Shown one piece after another: positions 49,329 to 58,299 of a DNA stretch of 64,000 nt. This stretch comes from Mycobacterium asiaticum. GTDB taxonomy: Bacteria > Actinomycetota > Actinomycetes > Mycobacteriales > Mycobacteriaceae. Every line of letters begins with the position of its first letter. The stretch's first letter is position 1. Under the pieces are notes generated by a model. It saw only the letters and a list, made by a program, of their open reading frames with translations, made no database searches and was not told the DNA's origin. The stretch spans positions 1 to 64,000 of the forward strand of contig NZ_LZKQ01000127.1 of assembly GCF_001668675.1 (NCBI RefSeq). Direction: 5' to 3'. A program made the translations under genes and the position numbers.

Positions 49329-50942
49329 ATGCCCTTCCCGCAGATGGTGCCCACCATTCCCGAGTTGGTGAGGTCCAGCGCGGCACGCTTCGGGGACTTA
49401 CCTTTCCTCATCGCGGGCGGGCAGGAATTGACCTATACCGATCTCGACCGGCGGTCCGCCAGACTGGCGACCGCGCTGCTGAACGAAGGCATCGGTAAGG
49501 GTGACCACATCGGAATCCTGATGCCCAACAGCGTCGACTGGGCGCTGGTCTGGTTTGCTGTCACCCGCATCGGCGCGGTCGCCGTGCCGCTCAACACCTT
49601 TCACCAAGCGCCCGAGTTGGCCTGGACGGTCCGGCATGCCGACCTGCGAGCCGTCCTTGCGTGGTCGAAGTTCCGCAACCACGACTTCCTGTCCAGGCTC
49701 GAAGAGGCACTGCCGGGATTGGCCGGTCAGCACCGCCCGGGCCGTATCGCGGTGTCCCAAGCTCCTTACCTGCGCACCGTCGCCGTGTGGGGACCGTCCG
49801 ACCGGGCATGGACGACGACACTGGCGACAGGCGGCACACCGTCGGATAGCGAAGCGAGATTCCTTCTCGAGGTCGAATCATGTGTGACACCGGCTGACGA
49901 GGTGGCAATCATCTACACCTCGGGCAGTACCGGGGATCCGAAAGCTCCGGTGCACACCCACGGAGCGTTGGTACGCCATACCTACAACCTCACTTTTACA
50001 TACGACGTCACCCGCGAGGACGTGATGTTCACCGCCATGCCGTTTTTTTGGGTGGGCGGCTTGATCACAGGCCTGCATGCGGTCATTCACCACGGCGCGA
50101 CCCTCGTTACCCAACCGGCATTCGACGCAACCGAGGCCCTGCAACTCATCGAGGGCTATCGCGCGACCATCACGCTGGGTTGGCCGCAGCAAGGCAAGAC
50201 ACTCGCCGAACACCCCGAATTCGCCCGGCGCGACCTGACATCGGTACGCCGCACCAGCATGCCCGCAATGGTTCCGCCCGAGCGGCGCCCGCAGGGCCCC
50301 AACGCGCTGGGCATGAGCGAGTTGTGCGGCAATCACATTGGTGTGGATCCGTACCCACCGCAACCACCCGAACGGGCGCAAACCGGCGGGTTCTCCGTTG
50401 AGGGACTCAGCCATATCCTCGTTGATCCCATTACCGGACAGCGGGTGCCTAGCGGCACGCCGGGTGAGATCTGGGTTCGAGGTTTCTCGTTGATGCAGCG
50501 TCTGCACAAGCGGGAACGCGAAGAAGTTTTCACTCCTGACGGTTACTACCGCACAGGCGATTGCGGCGTACGCCACGACGACGGCTGGATAACATTCACC
50601 GGCCGGCTAGGTGAGCTGATCAAAACCGGGGGCGGCACCAACGTCACACCCGGCGAAGTCGAACTCGCACTGGCTGATTGCGATGGCGTGCTGGAGGCAT
50701 ACGTCGTCGGTACCGAGGACGCTGCCCATGCAACGGTCGTCGCCGCGGCGGTGGTGCCACGGGGCGGGGCTTCGCTTGACGGGGAAGCGCTGCGATCGCA
50801 ATTGCGCGCTCGGCTGTCCGCCTACAAGGTGCCGAAGTTCATCTGGGTCACGGCGAAGCAGGATCTTCCATTCACGGCGAGCGGGAAGGTCAAGAAGTCA
50901 GAACTGGCACAACTACTGAGTCGACTGTTGGCACAACGCTAG
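49329..50942 (+). CDS. AMP-dependent acyl-CoA synthetase/ligase (4)
   Basis: A 537-residue ligase with IIYTSGSTGDPKAPVHTHGA (P-loop with Ser for the second Thr), LGMSELCGNHIG, RTGDCGVRHDDGW, KTGGGTNVTPGEVE, and the C-terminal Lys in TASGKVKKSEL. All motifs needed for acid activation to acyl-CoA are present. ATG 49329 is the first start below the palindrome; an in-frame extension to 49233 crosses the operator and is rejected. It lies 14 bp before a DapB-like reductase and is probably cotranscribed with it. Confidence 0.92.
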   Translation: MPFPQMVPTIPELVRSSAARFGDLPFLIAGGQELTYTDLDRRSARLATALLNEGIGKGDHIGILMPNSVDWALVWFAVTRIGAVAVPLNTFHQAPELAWTVRHADLRAVLAWSKFRNHDFLSRLEEALPGLAGQHRPGRIAVSQAPYLRTVAVWGPSDRAWTTTLATGGTPSDSEARFLLEVESCVTPADEVAIIYTSGSTGDPKAPVHTHGALVRHTYNLTFTYDVTREDVMFTAMPFFWVGGLITGLHAVIHHGATLVTQPAFDATEALQLIEGYRATITLGWPQQGKTLAEHPEFARRDLTSVRRTSMPAMVPPERRPQGPNALGMSELCGNHIGVDPYPPQPPERAQTGGFSVEGLSHILVDPITGQRVPSGTPGEIWVRGFSLMQRLHKREREEVFTPDGYYRTGDCGVRHDDGWITFTGRLGELIKTGGGTNVTPGEVELALADCDGVLEAYVVGTEDAAHATVVAAAVVPRGGASLDGEALRSQLRARLSAYKVPKFIWVTAKQDLPFTASGKVKKSELAQLLSRLLAQR

Positions 50943-50956
50943 GAGGAGCGAACACG

Positions 50957-52036
50957 ATGGAGGACAAAGTGCTGCGAGTGGCGGTGGTTTCCACCGGCGG
51001 TGTGGGCAGCCTCGCGGTGCGTGCAATAGTCCGGCGCCGGCACCTGAAACTCATCGGCGTGTGGGTGCACAGCGCCGAGAAGACGGGCCGGGATGTCGGG
51101 GAGATTGTCGGGCTCGGCCCCATTGGCGTGACGACCACCGCCGATCTGAACGACATCATCGCGCTCAAGCCCGACTGTGTGGTGTACGCCGCGGCCAGTC
51201 CCGAGATGGACGCGGCCGCGGTTGGTGATTATGTCCGATTACTGGCAGCCGGCATCAACGTAGTCACGACCAATACACCGGGAATGATGTTCCCCGACAG
51301 ATGGATCCCTCCTCTCGCCGACCAGGTCCGTGCTGCGGCACTGGCCGGCGACGTCACCATTTACACCTCAGGCATCGAGCCGGGCTTCGCAGGTGACCAA
51401 TTCGCCGTGCTGCTGTCGACGTTGTCCAACACCATTCGCTCGGTACGCGCTCAGGAGATCTTCGACTACTCGGCCTATCCGAACGAGTACCTGATGTTCG
51501 AAGCGATGGGATTCGGCCGTCCCCTCGATTTCACACCGCTGCTTGAATTGGAAGGCGCGCAGCAGTTCGCATGGGGACCGCCTATCGGGCTCGTTGCACG
51601 GGCACTGGGTGTTGAGCTCGAGAAGGTCACCGAAAGCTATGAACGTGTGATGACACCGCGCGACCTGCACGTTGCCTGCGGACTGATTCCGGCGGGTACC
51701 TGCGGAGCAGTGCGGGCCGAGACCACCGGAGTCGTCAACGGCCACCCAGTGATCACCATCGAACACATCAACCGCATGGCTCCAGATCTTGCGCCGGAGT
51801 GGGCGTCGGCACCGAATGGGACCTACCGCATCGTCATTGAGGGAACTCCGCACATTGCGTGCGACCTGCGCCTCGGTACCGATGACACGCCTGCGTCGGC
51901 CAATGACAATGCGATGGAGGCGACGGCGATGCGGGTCGTGAATGCCATTCCTTATGTGGTGGATGCGGCGCCAGGCATCGCCACATCGCTCGACTTGCCG
52001 ATCACCGCCCCCCGCAACGCGATTGCGTTCGACTAA
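50957..52036 (+). CDS. DapB-like NAD(P)-dependent dehydrogenase (paralog 2)
   Basis: A 359-residue member of the same family as the genes at 6919, 55844 and 58300. RVAVVSTGGVGSLAVRAI is the Rossmann start, GINVVTTNTPGM the central strand, TSGIEPGFAGDQFAVLL the SGxxPGxxxD loop and AAPGIATSLDLPI the end. GGAG lies about 10 bases before the ATG. It follows a CoA ligase, in contrast to the copies beside the second P450. Its stop overlaps the convergent SDR by 4 bp. Substrate unknown. Confidence 0.82.
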   Translation: MEDKVLRVAVVSTGGVGSLAVRAIVRRRHLKLIGVWVHSAEKTGRDVGEIVGLGPIGVTTTADLNDIIALKPDCVVYAAASPEMDAAAVGDYVRLLAAGINVVTTNTPGMMFPDRWIPPLADQVRAAALAGDVTIYTSGIEPGFAGDQFAVLLSTLSNTIRSVRAQEIFDYSAYPNEYLMFEAMGFGRPLDFTPLLELEGAQQFAWGPPIGLVARALGVELEKVTESYERVMTPRDLHVACGLIPAGTCGAVRAETTGVVNGHPVITIEHINRMAPDLAPEWASAPNGTYRIVIEGTPHIACDLRLGTDDTPASANDNAMEATAMRVVNAIPYVVDAAPGIATSLDLPITAPRNAIAFD

Positions 52037-52815
52037 ACGGTAAACATCGGACCACGCGGAGCGCCCCGGACCTCGTTGCCCCCGTCGATCGCGAAGCTCT
52101 GCCCGGTGACCCAGCTTGATTCGGGGCCGGCCAAATACCGCACTCCGGGAGCGATGTCGTCCGATACGCCCAGCCGGCCCAGCGGCACCCGTTCCAAGAA
52201 GCTACTTGTCAATTCCTCCAAGTGGATGTAGCCCTGAGTGGTCGCTGCTGCGGTGAGTCCCGGGCGGACCGCGTTGACGCGGATGCCGCGCGAGCCGAGT
52301 TCAGACGCTGCCACCCGGATGAACATCTCGAGTGCCGCCTTGCCCGCTGAGTAATGACCCAAGCCCTCCATCGGAATCTTCGCGGATGTCGACGAGATGA
52401 ATACGATGGCGCCTCCGTTGTTCATCAGCGGCGCAGAGTAGCGCAGAGCCAGAAAGTTCGATCGCAGATTTCCCATGACGAAATCGGTGAATGTGGCAAG
52501 GTCCTGTTCAATTAGTGGACCGGTGCCTCCGGCGGCGACAGTCCCCACCACGATATTGAGCCGTTGATGGACGTCATAAGCCGCCTGTGCAGCAGCTGCG
52601 ACGGTCCCTTCGTCCTCCGGATCGCCCTTCTGAACCACGATTTCGGCATCCGGAGCCACAGCCAAGATGCTGTCTCGCGTCGCCTCCAGTCGCCGCATTG
52701 ATCGGCCGAGCAGGTAGAGCGACGCCCCGTCCGCCGCCAGTAGCCGTGCGCTCGCCTGAGCAATGCCGGCGGACGCTCCGAGGATGAACGCGGTTTGCCC
52801 GTCAAGAACGCCCAC
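52033..52815 (-). CDS. SDR family oxidoreductase
   Basis: A 260-residue SDR with AFILGASAGIAQASARLL (cofactor loop GASAGIA), VGTVAAGG in place of NNAG, FISSTSAKIPMEGLGHYSAGK (Ser and YSAGK) and the terminal WVTGQSFAIDGG. I chose GTG 52815, which gives the usual 4-6 residue lead-in; ATG 52854 would overlap the palindrome at 52837-52852 and add 13 residues. It diverges from the mycofactocin-type SDR at 52906. Confidence 0.83.
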   Translation of the reverse strand: MGVLDGQTAFILGASAGIAQASARLLAADGASLYLLGRSMRRLEATRDSILAVAPDAEIVVQKGDPEDEGTVAAAAQAAYDVHQRLNIVVGTVAAGGTGPLIEQDLATFTDFVMGNLRSNFLALRYSAPLMNNGGAIVFISSTSAKIPMEGLGHYSAGKAALEMFIRVAASELGSRGIRVNAVRPGLTAAATTQGYIHLEELTSSFLERVPLGRLGVSDDIAPGVRYLAGPESSWVTGQSFAIDGGNEVRGAPRGPMFTV

Positions 52816-52836
52816 ACACAAAGACGCTACCACTGG

Positions 52837-52852
52837 TAAAACGCATATTCTC
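52837..52852. promoter_or_regulatory. Degenerate regulon palindrome, TAAAAC-GCAT-ATTCTC
   Basis: It mismatches the consensus only at the first base. A second ATTCTC half-site with a poorer left arm (GAAAGG) lies at 52860-52875, 23 bp on. It is located between the divergent SDR genes. Confidence 0.5.
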
Positions 52853-52905
52853 ATATAACGAAAGGGCTCATTCTCGCCCTTGGTTGGATGGTGTAGCGTA
52901 CGCCT

Positions 52906-53727
52906 GTGTCAAGTATGACCGGCAAAGTTGCACTCATAACCGGGGCCGCCCGCGGCCAGGGCCGGGCTCACGCCGTGAGATTGAGCGCCGAGGGTGCCGA
53001 CATCATCCTCGTCGATATCGCAGGTCCGCTGCCGCCGAGTGTTCCTTATGATTCGGCCACTCCCGAAGATCTGGCAGAGACTGCGGGTTTGGTCACCGCG
53101 AACGGTCGGCGTGCCGTCACGGCGATCGTCGATACCCGCGACCACGACGGTCTCTGCGCGGCTGTCGAACAAGGGGTCGCCGAACTCGGACGGCTAGACG
53201 TGATCGTCGCCAACGCTGGCATTTGTTGCCCCGCGCCCTGGGACCAGGTGTCCCACCGCGCTTTTCAGGACACCGTCGACATCAATCTGGTCGGCACGTG
53301 GAACACCATCATGGCCGGCGCCAAGCACATCATCGCGGGTGAACGCGGCGGATCGATCATTCTCATCGGCTCGGCGGCGGGCGTGAAATGGGAGCCCTTC
53401 ATGGTGGCGTACACCGCGAGCAAGCACGCGATCACCGGGCTCACCCGCTCGTTCGCTGCCGAGCTGGGCCGCTACAACATCCGCGTCAACAGCCTTCACC
53501 CGGGTTCTGTTGCGACACCGATGGGGACGGGCCGGATGATCGACGCTATGCAGCAGGCTGCGGAGTCGTATCCGCACCTCCAATTCGGTTTCGGTAAACA
53601 ACTTCTACCCAACGTGGTCACCATGCCGGAAGATGTCGCAGACGCGGTCGCATGGTTGGCGTCCGACCAATCCAAATACGTCACAGCGACCGCGATTTCG
53701 GTGGATGTGGGGGTCGCGCAGGCTTAG
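52906..53727 (+). CDS. SDR family oxidoreductase, mycofactocin-coupled type
   Basis: A 273-residue SDR related to the gene at 1483: LITGAARGQGRAHAV, an insert with PSVPYDSATPEDLAETA, VANAGI, ILIGSAAGVKWEPFM, YTASK, and a C-terminal end YVTATAISVDVGVAQA. GAARGQG plus the insert is typical of SDRs coupled to mycofactocin, which keep their NAD bound. Start GTG 52906. It faces the AveC-like gene 13 bp downstream and diverges from another SDR. Confidence 0.9.
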   Translation: MSSMTGKVALITGAARGQGRAHAVRLSAEGADIILVDIAGPLPPSVPYDSATPEDLAETAGLVTANGRRAVTAIVDTRDHDGLCAAVEQGVAELGRLDVIVANAGICCPAPWDQVSHRAFQDTVDINLVGTWNTIMAGAKHIIAGERGGSIILIGSAAGVKWEPFMVAYTASKHAITGLTRSFAAELGRYNIRVNSLHPGSVATPMGTGRMIDAMQQAAESYPHLQFGFGKQLLPNVVTMPEDVADAVAWLASDQSKYVTATAISVDVGVAQA

Positions 53728-53740
53728 TGCTACCTCTCAC

Positions 53741-54805
53741 TCACCGGTAGAACGGCCCCGGCTTACCAGCCTGCTCGAGATGACCGTACGGGTCGTACAC
53801 CTTGACATCGGGATAGGGATTCTGGTCGTAGGCCGGCCGCGACAGGCCCGCAGTGCGCAACCCTGCCAGGACAGCCAACGGCGCAGCAAAGGACACCAGG
53901 CCCAGCGAAACCGAGATCAGCAATTGGCGGGTCAGCGTCACCTTGCTCCGCCCCCGGCGAGCCGGAAGCCGGTGGGCAATCCGGTTGATGAGCACCAGAT
54001 CGCCCTCTTCATCACGGACGCACATCACCGCGACCATCGCGAAGATCACCGAGTCGTACACCGCCATGATGAGCGGGAAATGTATGTGCCCGACCCGCAA
54101 CACGGGACCGACGGCTTCGGTGTAGAAGAAGATACCGAACCTCATCCAGGTGAACTGGACCAGTCCGTTGATCGGTATGGCGACAAGAAAGGCGCCCATG
54201 AAAACTGCTACGAGCCGATGCCTGGCAAGCCAACTCGAATAGCGAAAGACCGGGGCGACCAAGCGGTCGTGCAGTTGCAATATGCCCAAGCCGTTGAGCA
54301 GATAGTAGGCCGCGTAACCACCGAGGAATGCCAACGCCGGCTCGAGATTCGGCGAGATGTTCACATATGGCCAGGAAAACGGAAAATGCAACATGCGTGG
54401 ATCGAAAATCGCGAATGTCGCCCAGTTGGCGAGCGGATCAAGCGCACCGGTGATCAGGCCGGCGAAAGCGATCACGACCGCCCAATGAACTTTGCGCCGG
54501 CGTACCGAAAGCCATACCAACGCCGCGACCAAACCGATCGCCATTGGGATGGAGCTGAACGCGATAACCAGCGGCCAGTTGTCATAGCCCAGGAACGGCG
54601 GGTACGGCGCTGGGCCTGGGCTCGGATTGGCGGTGCGGACATCGCCACGATTGCCGGATTCGATTGCCGCGACGGTAATGAACGCGAACAGCAGATACGC
54701 GACGGCGAAAATCCCCCAGCCCACTCTGGCCGGCCACGGAGATCTACCCGGGCTGGCGGCTGTCGCGAGTTCGGAATCCGTGCCGGGCTTGACGGTCTCC
54801 GTCAT
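53741..54805 (-). CDS. Spirocyclase AveC-like membrane protein
   Basis: A 354-residue polytopic protein with about seven helices (near 27-48, 78-101, 108-130, 155-178, 193-215, 228-255 and 290-312). Segments ALDPLANWATF, PRMLHFPFSWPYVNISPNLEP and YTEAVGPVLRVGHIHFPLIMAVYDS resemble the AveC spirocyclase family. AveC of avermectin synthesis forms the spiroketal; mycobacterial members have no assigned role. It is translationally coupled (ATGA) to a 33-residue micro-ORF upstream. A regulon palindrome lies at 54922. Confidence 0.72.
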   Translation of the reverse strand: MTETVKPGTDSELATAASPGRSPWPARVGWGIFAVAYLLFAFITVAAIESGNRGDVRTANPSPGPAPYPPFLGYDNWPLVIAFSSIPMAIGLVAALVWLSVRRRKVHWAVVIAFAGLITGALDPLANWATFAIFDPRMLHFPFSWPYVNISPNLEPALAFLGGYAAYYLLNGLGILQLHDRLVAPVFRYSSWLARHRLVAVFMGAFLVAIPINGLVQFTWMRFGIFFYTEAVGPVLRVGHIHFPLIMAVYDSVIFAMVAVMCVRDEEGDLVLINRIAHRLPARRGRSKVTLTRQLLISVSLGLVSFAAPLAVLAGLRTAGLSRPAYDQNPYPDVKVYDPYGHLEQAGKPGPFYR

Positions 54806-54903
54806 GTTTGATTACCGGCCCGCGTTGCCCAACGGCCCGCCGGGGTGCATCCAAAGAGCGCGACAGCACCGGTGACCAGAATCTGGTCGTTGAAATGGAA
54901 CAC
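54802..54903 (-). CDS. 33-residue micro-protein coupled to the AveC-like gene
   Basis: This minus-strand ORF starts at GTG 54903 and stops at TGA 54802, overlapping the AveC-like ATG (ATGA). It begins MFHFNDQILVTGAVALFG and continues with CTPAGRWATRAG, a short hydrophobic segment with a Cys. AGGGAGG lies just upstream, and the palindrome at 54922-54937 precedes it. The overlap and ribosome site argue for translation. It may be a small membrane subunit or simply a coupling leader. Confidence 0.5.
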   Translation of the reverse strand: MFHFNDQILVTGAVALFGCTPAGRWATRAGNQT

Positions 54904-54921
54904 ATCGCCTCCCTGCACTCC

Positions 54922-54937
54922 GAGAATAGATGTTCTC
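54922..54937. promoter_or_regulatory. Regulon palindrome, GAGAAT-AGAT-GTTCTC
   Basis: It has 5 of 6 symmetric pairs and fully matches the consensus. It lies 18 bp upstream of the micro-ORF start (54903, minus) and 90 bp before the SDR at 55028. On the minus strand TATTCT within it may be the -10 box. Confidence 0.7.
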
Positions 54938-55027
54938 ACATCACGGAATGTGGGTCGCAATGCCGCGGCTGAACCTTCGGCGCGATACCGTGCAATCGAC
55001 GACTGCGGCAGATAGGAAAACCAGGTA

Positions 55028-55774
55028 ATGGCCGACCGGCATTCGAACATTGCAGACACAAAGATGCTCATCGTCGGGGCATCCTCCGGCATTGGGCGGG
55101 CATTAGCCGAGGCAGCGCATGCGAGGGGCGCCAGAGTCGCCCTCGCCGCTCGGCGAGTGGACCTGCTGTCGGCACTGGCCGAGCAACTCGACGGGTCCGC
55201 ACATGAGCTCGATGTATCCGACCCGCGCGCAATCGAATCCGTCGTTCGGGAGGTGGCCACGGCTTTCGGTGAACTCGATGCGGTCGTGTTCACCAGTGCC
55301 GCCGTTCCGTTCTCCTTGATCGAAGACACCGACGTAGCAACCTGGATGCACACCTACGCCGTCAACGCCGTCGGCGCATCGCACGTGCTGCGCGCCGTGC
55401 TGCCGCACCTGGCCGAGAACGCGGTCGCGCTCGTCGCGTCAAGCCATGATGTGGGACGCCCGCGCGCCGGTGTGGCGGCTTACCACGCGAGCAAGGCCGC
55501 ACTTGATGAGATCCTGCGCTCGTGGCGAGCCGAGCACCCAGATCTTGCCGTTATTCGCGTCAGCGTGGGTCCCACAGAAGACACCGAGATCCTGCGCGGC
55601 GCTGATCGTGATCTCCTAGCAGACCTGTATCGGGCCTGGCTACAGGAAGGCCAAATTCCTTCCCGAATGTCTGCGCTCGACGATGTAGCCAACACAATGC
55701 TCTCGTTGATCGCCATCTCGCGTGCCAACCCCACGGTCGTGAGCGACATCGTCCACCTTGCGCCCCGACACTGA
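55028..55774 (+). CDS. SDR family oxidoreductase (type shared with 61314)
   Basis: A 248-residue SDR with LIVGASSGIGRALAEA, VVFTSAAVP, VASSHDVGRPRAG, YHASK and RSWRAEHPDLAVIRVSVG. The same layout (GASAGLG, YAVTK and EAWRIEHPEIGFTRLAVG) is in the gene at 61314, so the two are paralogs. It does not end in the usual GQxxxVDGG strand, suggesting a different dimer arrangement. It lies 69 bp before a DapB-like reductase. Confidence 0.85.
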   Translation: MADRHSNIADTKMLIVGASSGIGRALAEAAHARGARVALAARRVDLLSALAEQLDGSAHELDVSDPRAIESVVREVATAFGELDAVVFTSAAVPFSLIEDTDVATWMHTYAVNAVGASHVLRAVLPHLAENAVALVASSHDVGRPRAGVAAYHASKAALDEILRSWRAEHPDLAVIRVSVGPTEDTEILRGADRDLLADLYRAWLQEGQIPSRMSALDDVANTMLSLIAISRANPTVVSDIVHLAPRH

Positions 55775-55802
55775 ACCGAGGAAAGAAACACCGGATTTCA
55801 CG

Positions 55803-55840
55803 GAGAATAGCGATTTCAGTTGGCGAGAACTAACGTTATC
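55803..55840. promoter_or_regulatory. Tandem regulon palindromes 22 bp apart
   Basis: GAGAAT-AGCG-ATTTCA (55803-55818) and GAGAAC-TAAC-GTTATC (55825-55840) are two copies; the second fully matches the consensus and the first misses one base. TAACGT (55831-55836) is 7 bases before the ATG at 55844 and can be a leaderless -10 box. Confidence 0.72.
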
Positions 55841-55843
55841 CCA

Positions 55844-56932
55844 ATGGCTGATGAGCCCCGACTTCGGGTGATCCAGTGGGCGACTGGCGCGGTGGGAACC
55901 GAGATGGTCACCACGATCCTCGACCATCGTCCCGACATCGAATTGGTCGGCGCCCGCGTCTATTCGGACGATAAGCACGGTGTTGACATCGGAACCTTGG
56001 TAGGCCGCGAGCCGATCGGAGTGACCGCGACGACAGATGTTGCGCACATACTTGCCCTGGACGCCGACCTGGTGCTGTATGCACCGTCGTTCAGCAATCT
56101 CGACGACGTCTGCGCGCTGCTGGCGAGCGGAAAGAACGTTGCCACCGTCTCGTTCCTTTTTCACCCGCAACGTCTTCCCAATGCCGACCGTGAGCGACTC
56201 CTTGCCGCCTGCCAGAAGGGCAACAGCACCATTCACGCCAGCGGACTGAATCCCGGTAACTTGTCGGGTGTGTTGCCGCTCGCGCTCTCCGGCATGAGCC
56301 GCACCATCGACCGGTTCACACTTCAGGAACGCGCGGATTGGTCGTTGTGGGAGAGCACGGACATTACCTTCGAAGGAATGTGGTTCGGCCGACCCGTCGA
56401 AGACATCACCGCGACGGCCAACGACTTTCTGACGTTCAACACCGCGCTTTTTACCCAGCAGACCTGGTTCATCGCCGATAACCTGCACGCAGCGATTGAC
56501 GACGTCACGGTCACCGTCGATGCGGTTCCGGCCAGCAAAGATTTTCAGATCTTCGATCATGTGGTTCAAGCCGGCACCACAGCAGGGCAGCGCTGGCAAT
56601 TCGTCGGACACCGCAACGGCGAGCCAGTGATCGAGTTCGAGACGCTCTGGACGGTGGGGGGTGAGTATCCCGAACATTGGCCGAAGCCACAGGACGGTTG
56701 GACCCTCACGCTCGAAGGCGATCCGTCGATGCGCGTGCACTACTTTTGTTTGGCCAGTTACTCGCGACCGGCATCTATCGAGGAGCACGTCCGCGCCGGG
56801 CTGATTGCCGTGGCAATGCAGGTCGTCAACGCCATTGCTGCCGTTTGCGCTGCGCCACCGGGATTCGCGACGATGGCGGATCTACCATTGATCAGCAGCC
56901 ACACCGGTTTTGGCGACCCGCACGGTATGTGA
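55844..56932 (+). CDS. DapB-like NAD(P)-dependent dehydrogenase (paralog 3)
   Basis: A 362-residue member of the family at 6919 and 50957. RVIQWATGAVGTEMVTTIL is the Rossmann start, GKNVATVSFLF the central strand, HASGLNPGNLSGVLPLAL the loop and CAAPPGFATMADLPLI the end. QWATGAVG is shared with the gene at 58300, making these two closest. Leaderless, below tandem regulon palindromes. It faces the second P450 gene 17 bp downstream. Confidence 0.83.
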   Translation: MADEPRLRVIQWATGAVGTEMVTTILDHRPDIELVGARVYSDDKHGVDIGTLVGREPIGVTATTDVAHILALDADLVLYAPSFSNLDDVCALLASGKNVATVSFLFHPQRLPNADRERLLAACQKGNSTIHASGLNPGNLSGVLPLALSGMSRTIDRFTLQERADWSLWESTDITFEGMWFGRPVEDITATANDFLTFNTALFTQQTWFIADNLHAAIDDVTVTVDAVPASKDFQIFDHVVQAGTTAGQRWQFVGHRNGEPVIEFETLWTVGGEYPEHWPKPQDGWTLTLEGDPSMRVHYFCLASYSRPASIEEHVRAGLIAVAMQVVNAIAAVCAAPPGFATMADLPLISSHTGFGDPHGM

Positions 56933-56949
56933 ACGTTTTTCGCAGCTGC

Positions 56950-58185
56950 TCAGTCCCAGACGACGTCGAGGCGCGGTGGCGAACGGAACATGGTGCCGGT
57001 GACGTACGGGAGCGGCGCATCGGGATCGAGCCGCAGGCCGGGCAGTTCGTCGAATAATGCGTTGAAGATCTTGGTGCTTTCCAGCCTGGCCAAATGCATG
57101 CCGAGGCACACGTGCGCGCCGTGACCAAACCCGATGTGCGGCTTGCGGTCCCGGAAGATGTTGAAGGACTCGGCGTCTTCCCAACGGGTTTCATCGTGGT
57201 TAGCGCTGCCAAGACTCAGCATCATCGTTGCGCCCTTAGGGATACTCACTCCGAAGAACTCGAGGTCGCTGGTCACTTCACGCATGAAGTTCAGCAGCGG
57301 GGTCTCCCACCTGATGCCTTCTTCGATGGCCTGCGGAAGCAGGCTTCGGTCACCGCGAACGGCGTCGAGTTGATCCGGGTGGGTCAGCAGGGCCATGGCC
57401 AGGCTGGCGGTTGACCGCGACGTGGTTTCCGCGCCCGCGGGCAGCAGGTTGCGCATGAACCCGTAGATTTGCTCGTCCGACATCTTGACGCCGTCAATCT
57501 CGGCCTGCGACAGGATCGTCACCATGTCGTCCTTCGGCGACTTGCGCCGGTCTGCAAGCACTCCGATGAAGTACTCCTTCATCTCGGCGGAGGCCTTCAT
57601 CGCGGTCGCCATATCGCCGCGGAAACCCAGCAGGTCGATCGCCAACCGGTGGAATTCACCGATATCGGCCTGGGGTAACCCGAGCAGGGCCGCGATCACC
57701 CGCACCGGAATCGGCATGAACACGGCGTCCACCAGATCGGCGCGCTTGTTGTCGCGGAACTTCGCGATCGTGCGGTCCACCAGTGGACCAACGAGTTCGG
57801 CGTCCCATCGTTTCATTGACGAGCGTGCGAAGGCGAACTCGTGCAACCTGCGGTAGATGGCGTGCTCAGGCTCCTGCATTTCCAGGATCGTCGGCCCCTG
57901 TAACGGCCGGACCACGTCTTCGTAGCACCGGGTGCTGAAGGTGATGTTGTCGGTGAATACCGCTTTGACGGCGTCGAAGGAGTACGCGGTGTAAGTCCTC
58001 TTCCCGTTTCCGAGGTCCTCGGGTACACCCATTTCCGGCCACCCCGGGTGAACGGCGCCCTTGGCGCGCAATTCACGCAACAACGGGTAGGGCGTGGCGT
58101 CTCCGTCGGCCCCCATGCCGGCGTTGAACTTCTGCTGCGCTTCGCGGATGCGCTGATCGACGTCGGTGACCGCCGGTTCCACCAC
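56950..58185 (-). CDS. Cytochrome P450 (2)
   Basis: A 411-residue P450. The I-helix PAGAETTS is at residues 249-256, ExxR is Glu289-Arg292 and the haem loop FGHGAHVCLG has Cys360. GTG 58185 has TAGGAGG upstream. It resembles the CYP families of mycobacterial lipid or steroid oxidation only in a general way. It diverges from the DapB-like reductase at 58300, and the tandem TetR operators at 58209-58250 lie between them. Hydroxylation of a hydrocarbon or ring is likely. Confidence 0.93.
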   Translation of the reverse strand: MVEPAVTDVDQRIREAQQKFNAGMGADGDATPYPLLRELRAKGAVHPGWPEMGVPEDLGNGKRTYTAYSFDAVKAVFTDNITFSTRCYEDVVRPLQGPTILEMQEPEHAIYRRLHEFAFARSSMKRWDAELVGPLVDRTIAKFRDNKRADLVDAVFMPIPVRVIAALLGLPQADIGEFHRLAIDLLGFRGDMATAMKASAEMKEYFIGVLADRRKSPKDDMVTILSQAEIDGVKMSDEQIYGFMRNLLPAGAETTSRSTASLAMALLTHPDQLDAVRGDRSLLPQAIEEGIRWETPLLNFMREVTSDLEFFGVSIPKGATMMLSLGSANHDETRWEDAESFNIFRDRKPHIGFGHGAHVCLGMHLARLESTKIFNALFDELPGLRLDPDAPLPYVTGTMFRSPPRLDVVWD

Positions 58186-58208
58186 GTCACGCCTCCTACC
58201 GAGGGGTC

Positions 58209-58250
58209 AACCTACAGGACGTCGGTTGCAAACCTACATCATGTATGTTG
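58209..58250. promoter_or_regulatory. Tandem operators of the 60551 TetR regulator
   Basis: Two 20-bp sites beginning AACCTACA start exactly 22 bp apart (58209 and 58231). The second, AACCTACAT-C-ATGTATGTT, is an 8-of-9 palindrome. The same 20-mer pattern recurs at 60517 beside the TetR gene. Located between divergent P450 and DapB-like reductase genes. Confidence 0.72.
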
Positions 58251-58299
58251 GACCGACCAGAGCGAGCCGACACCCGAAACCGCAACCTGGAGCGTTCGA

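Noticed and set aside
53633..54811. 392-residue plus-strand ORF
   Set aside because: It is antisense to the AveC-like membrane protein and has a charged, repetitive composition with no family.
55640..56788. 382-residue minus-strand ORF
   Set aside because: It is antisense to the DapB-like reductase at 55844, which has clear family motifs.
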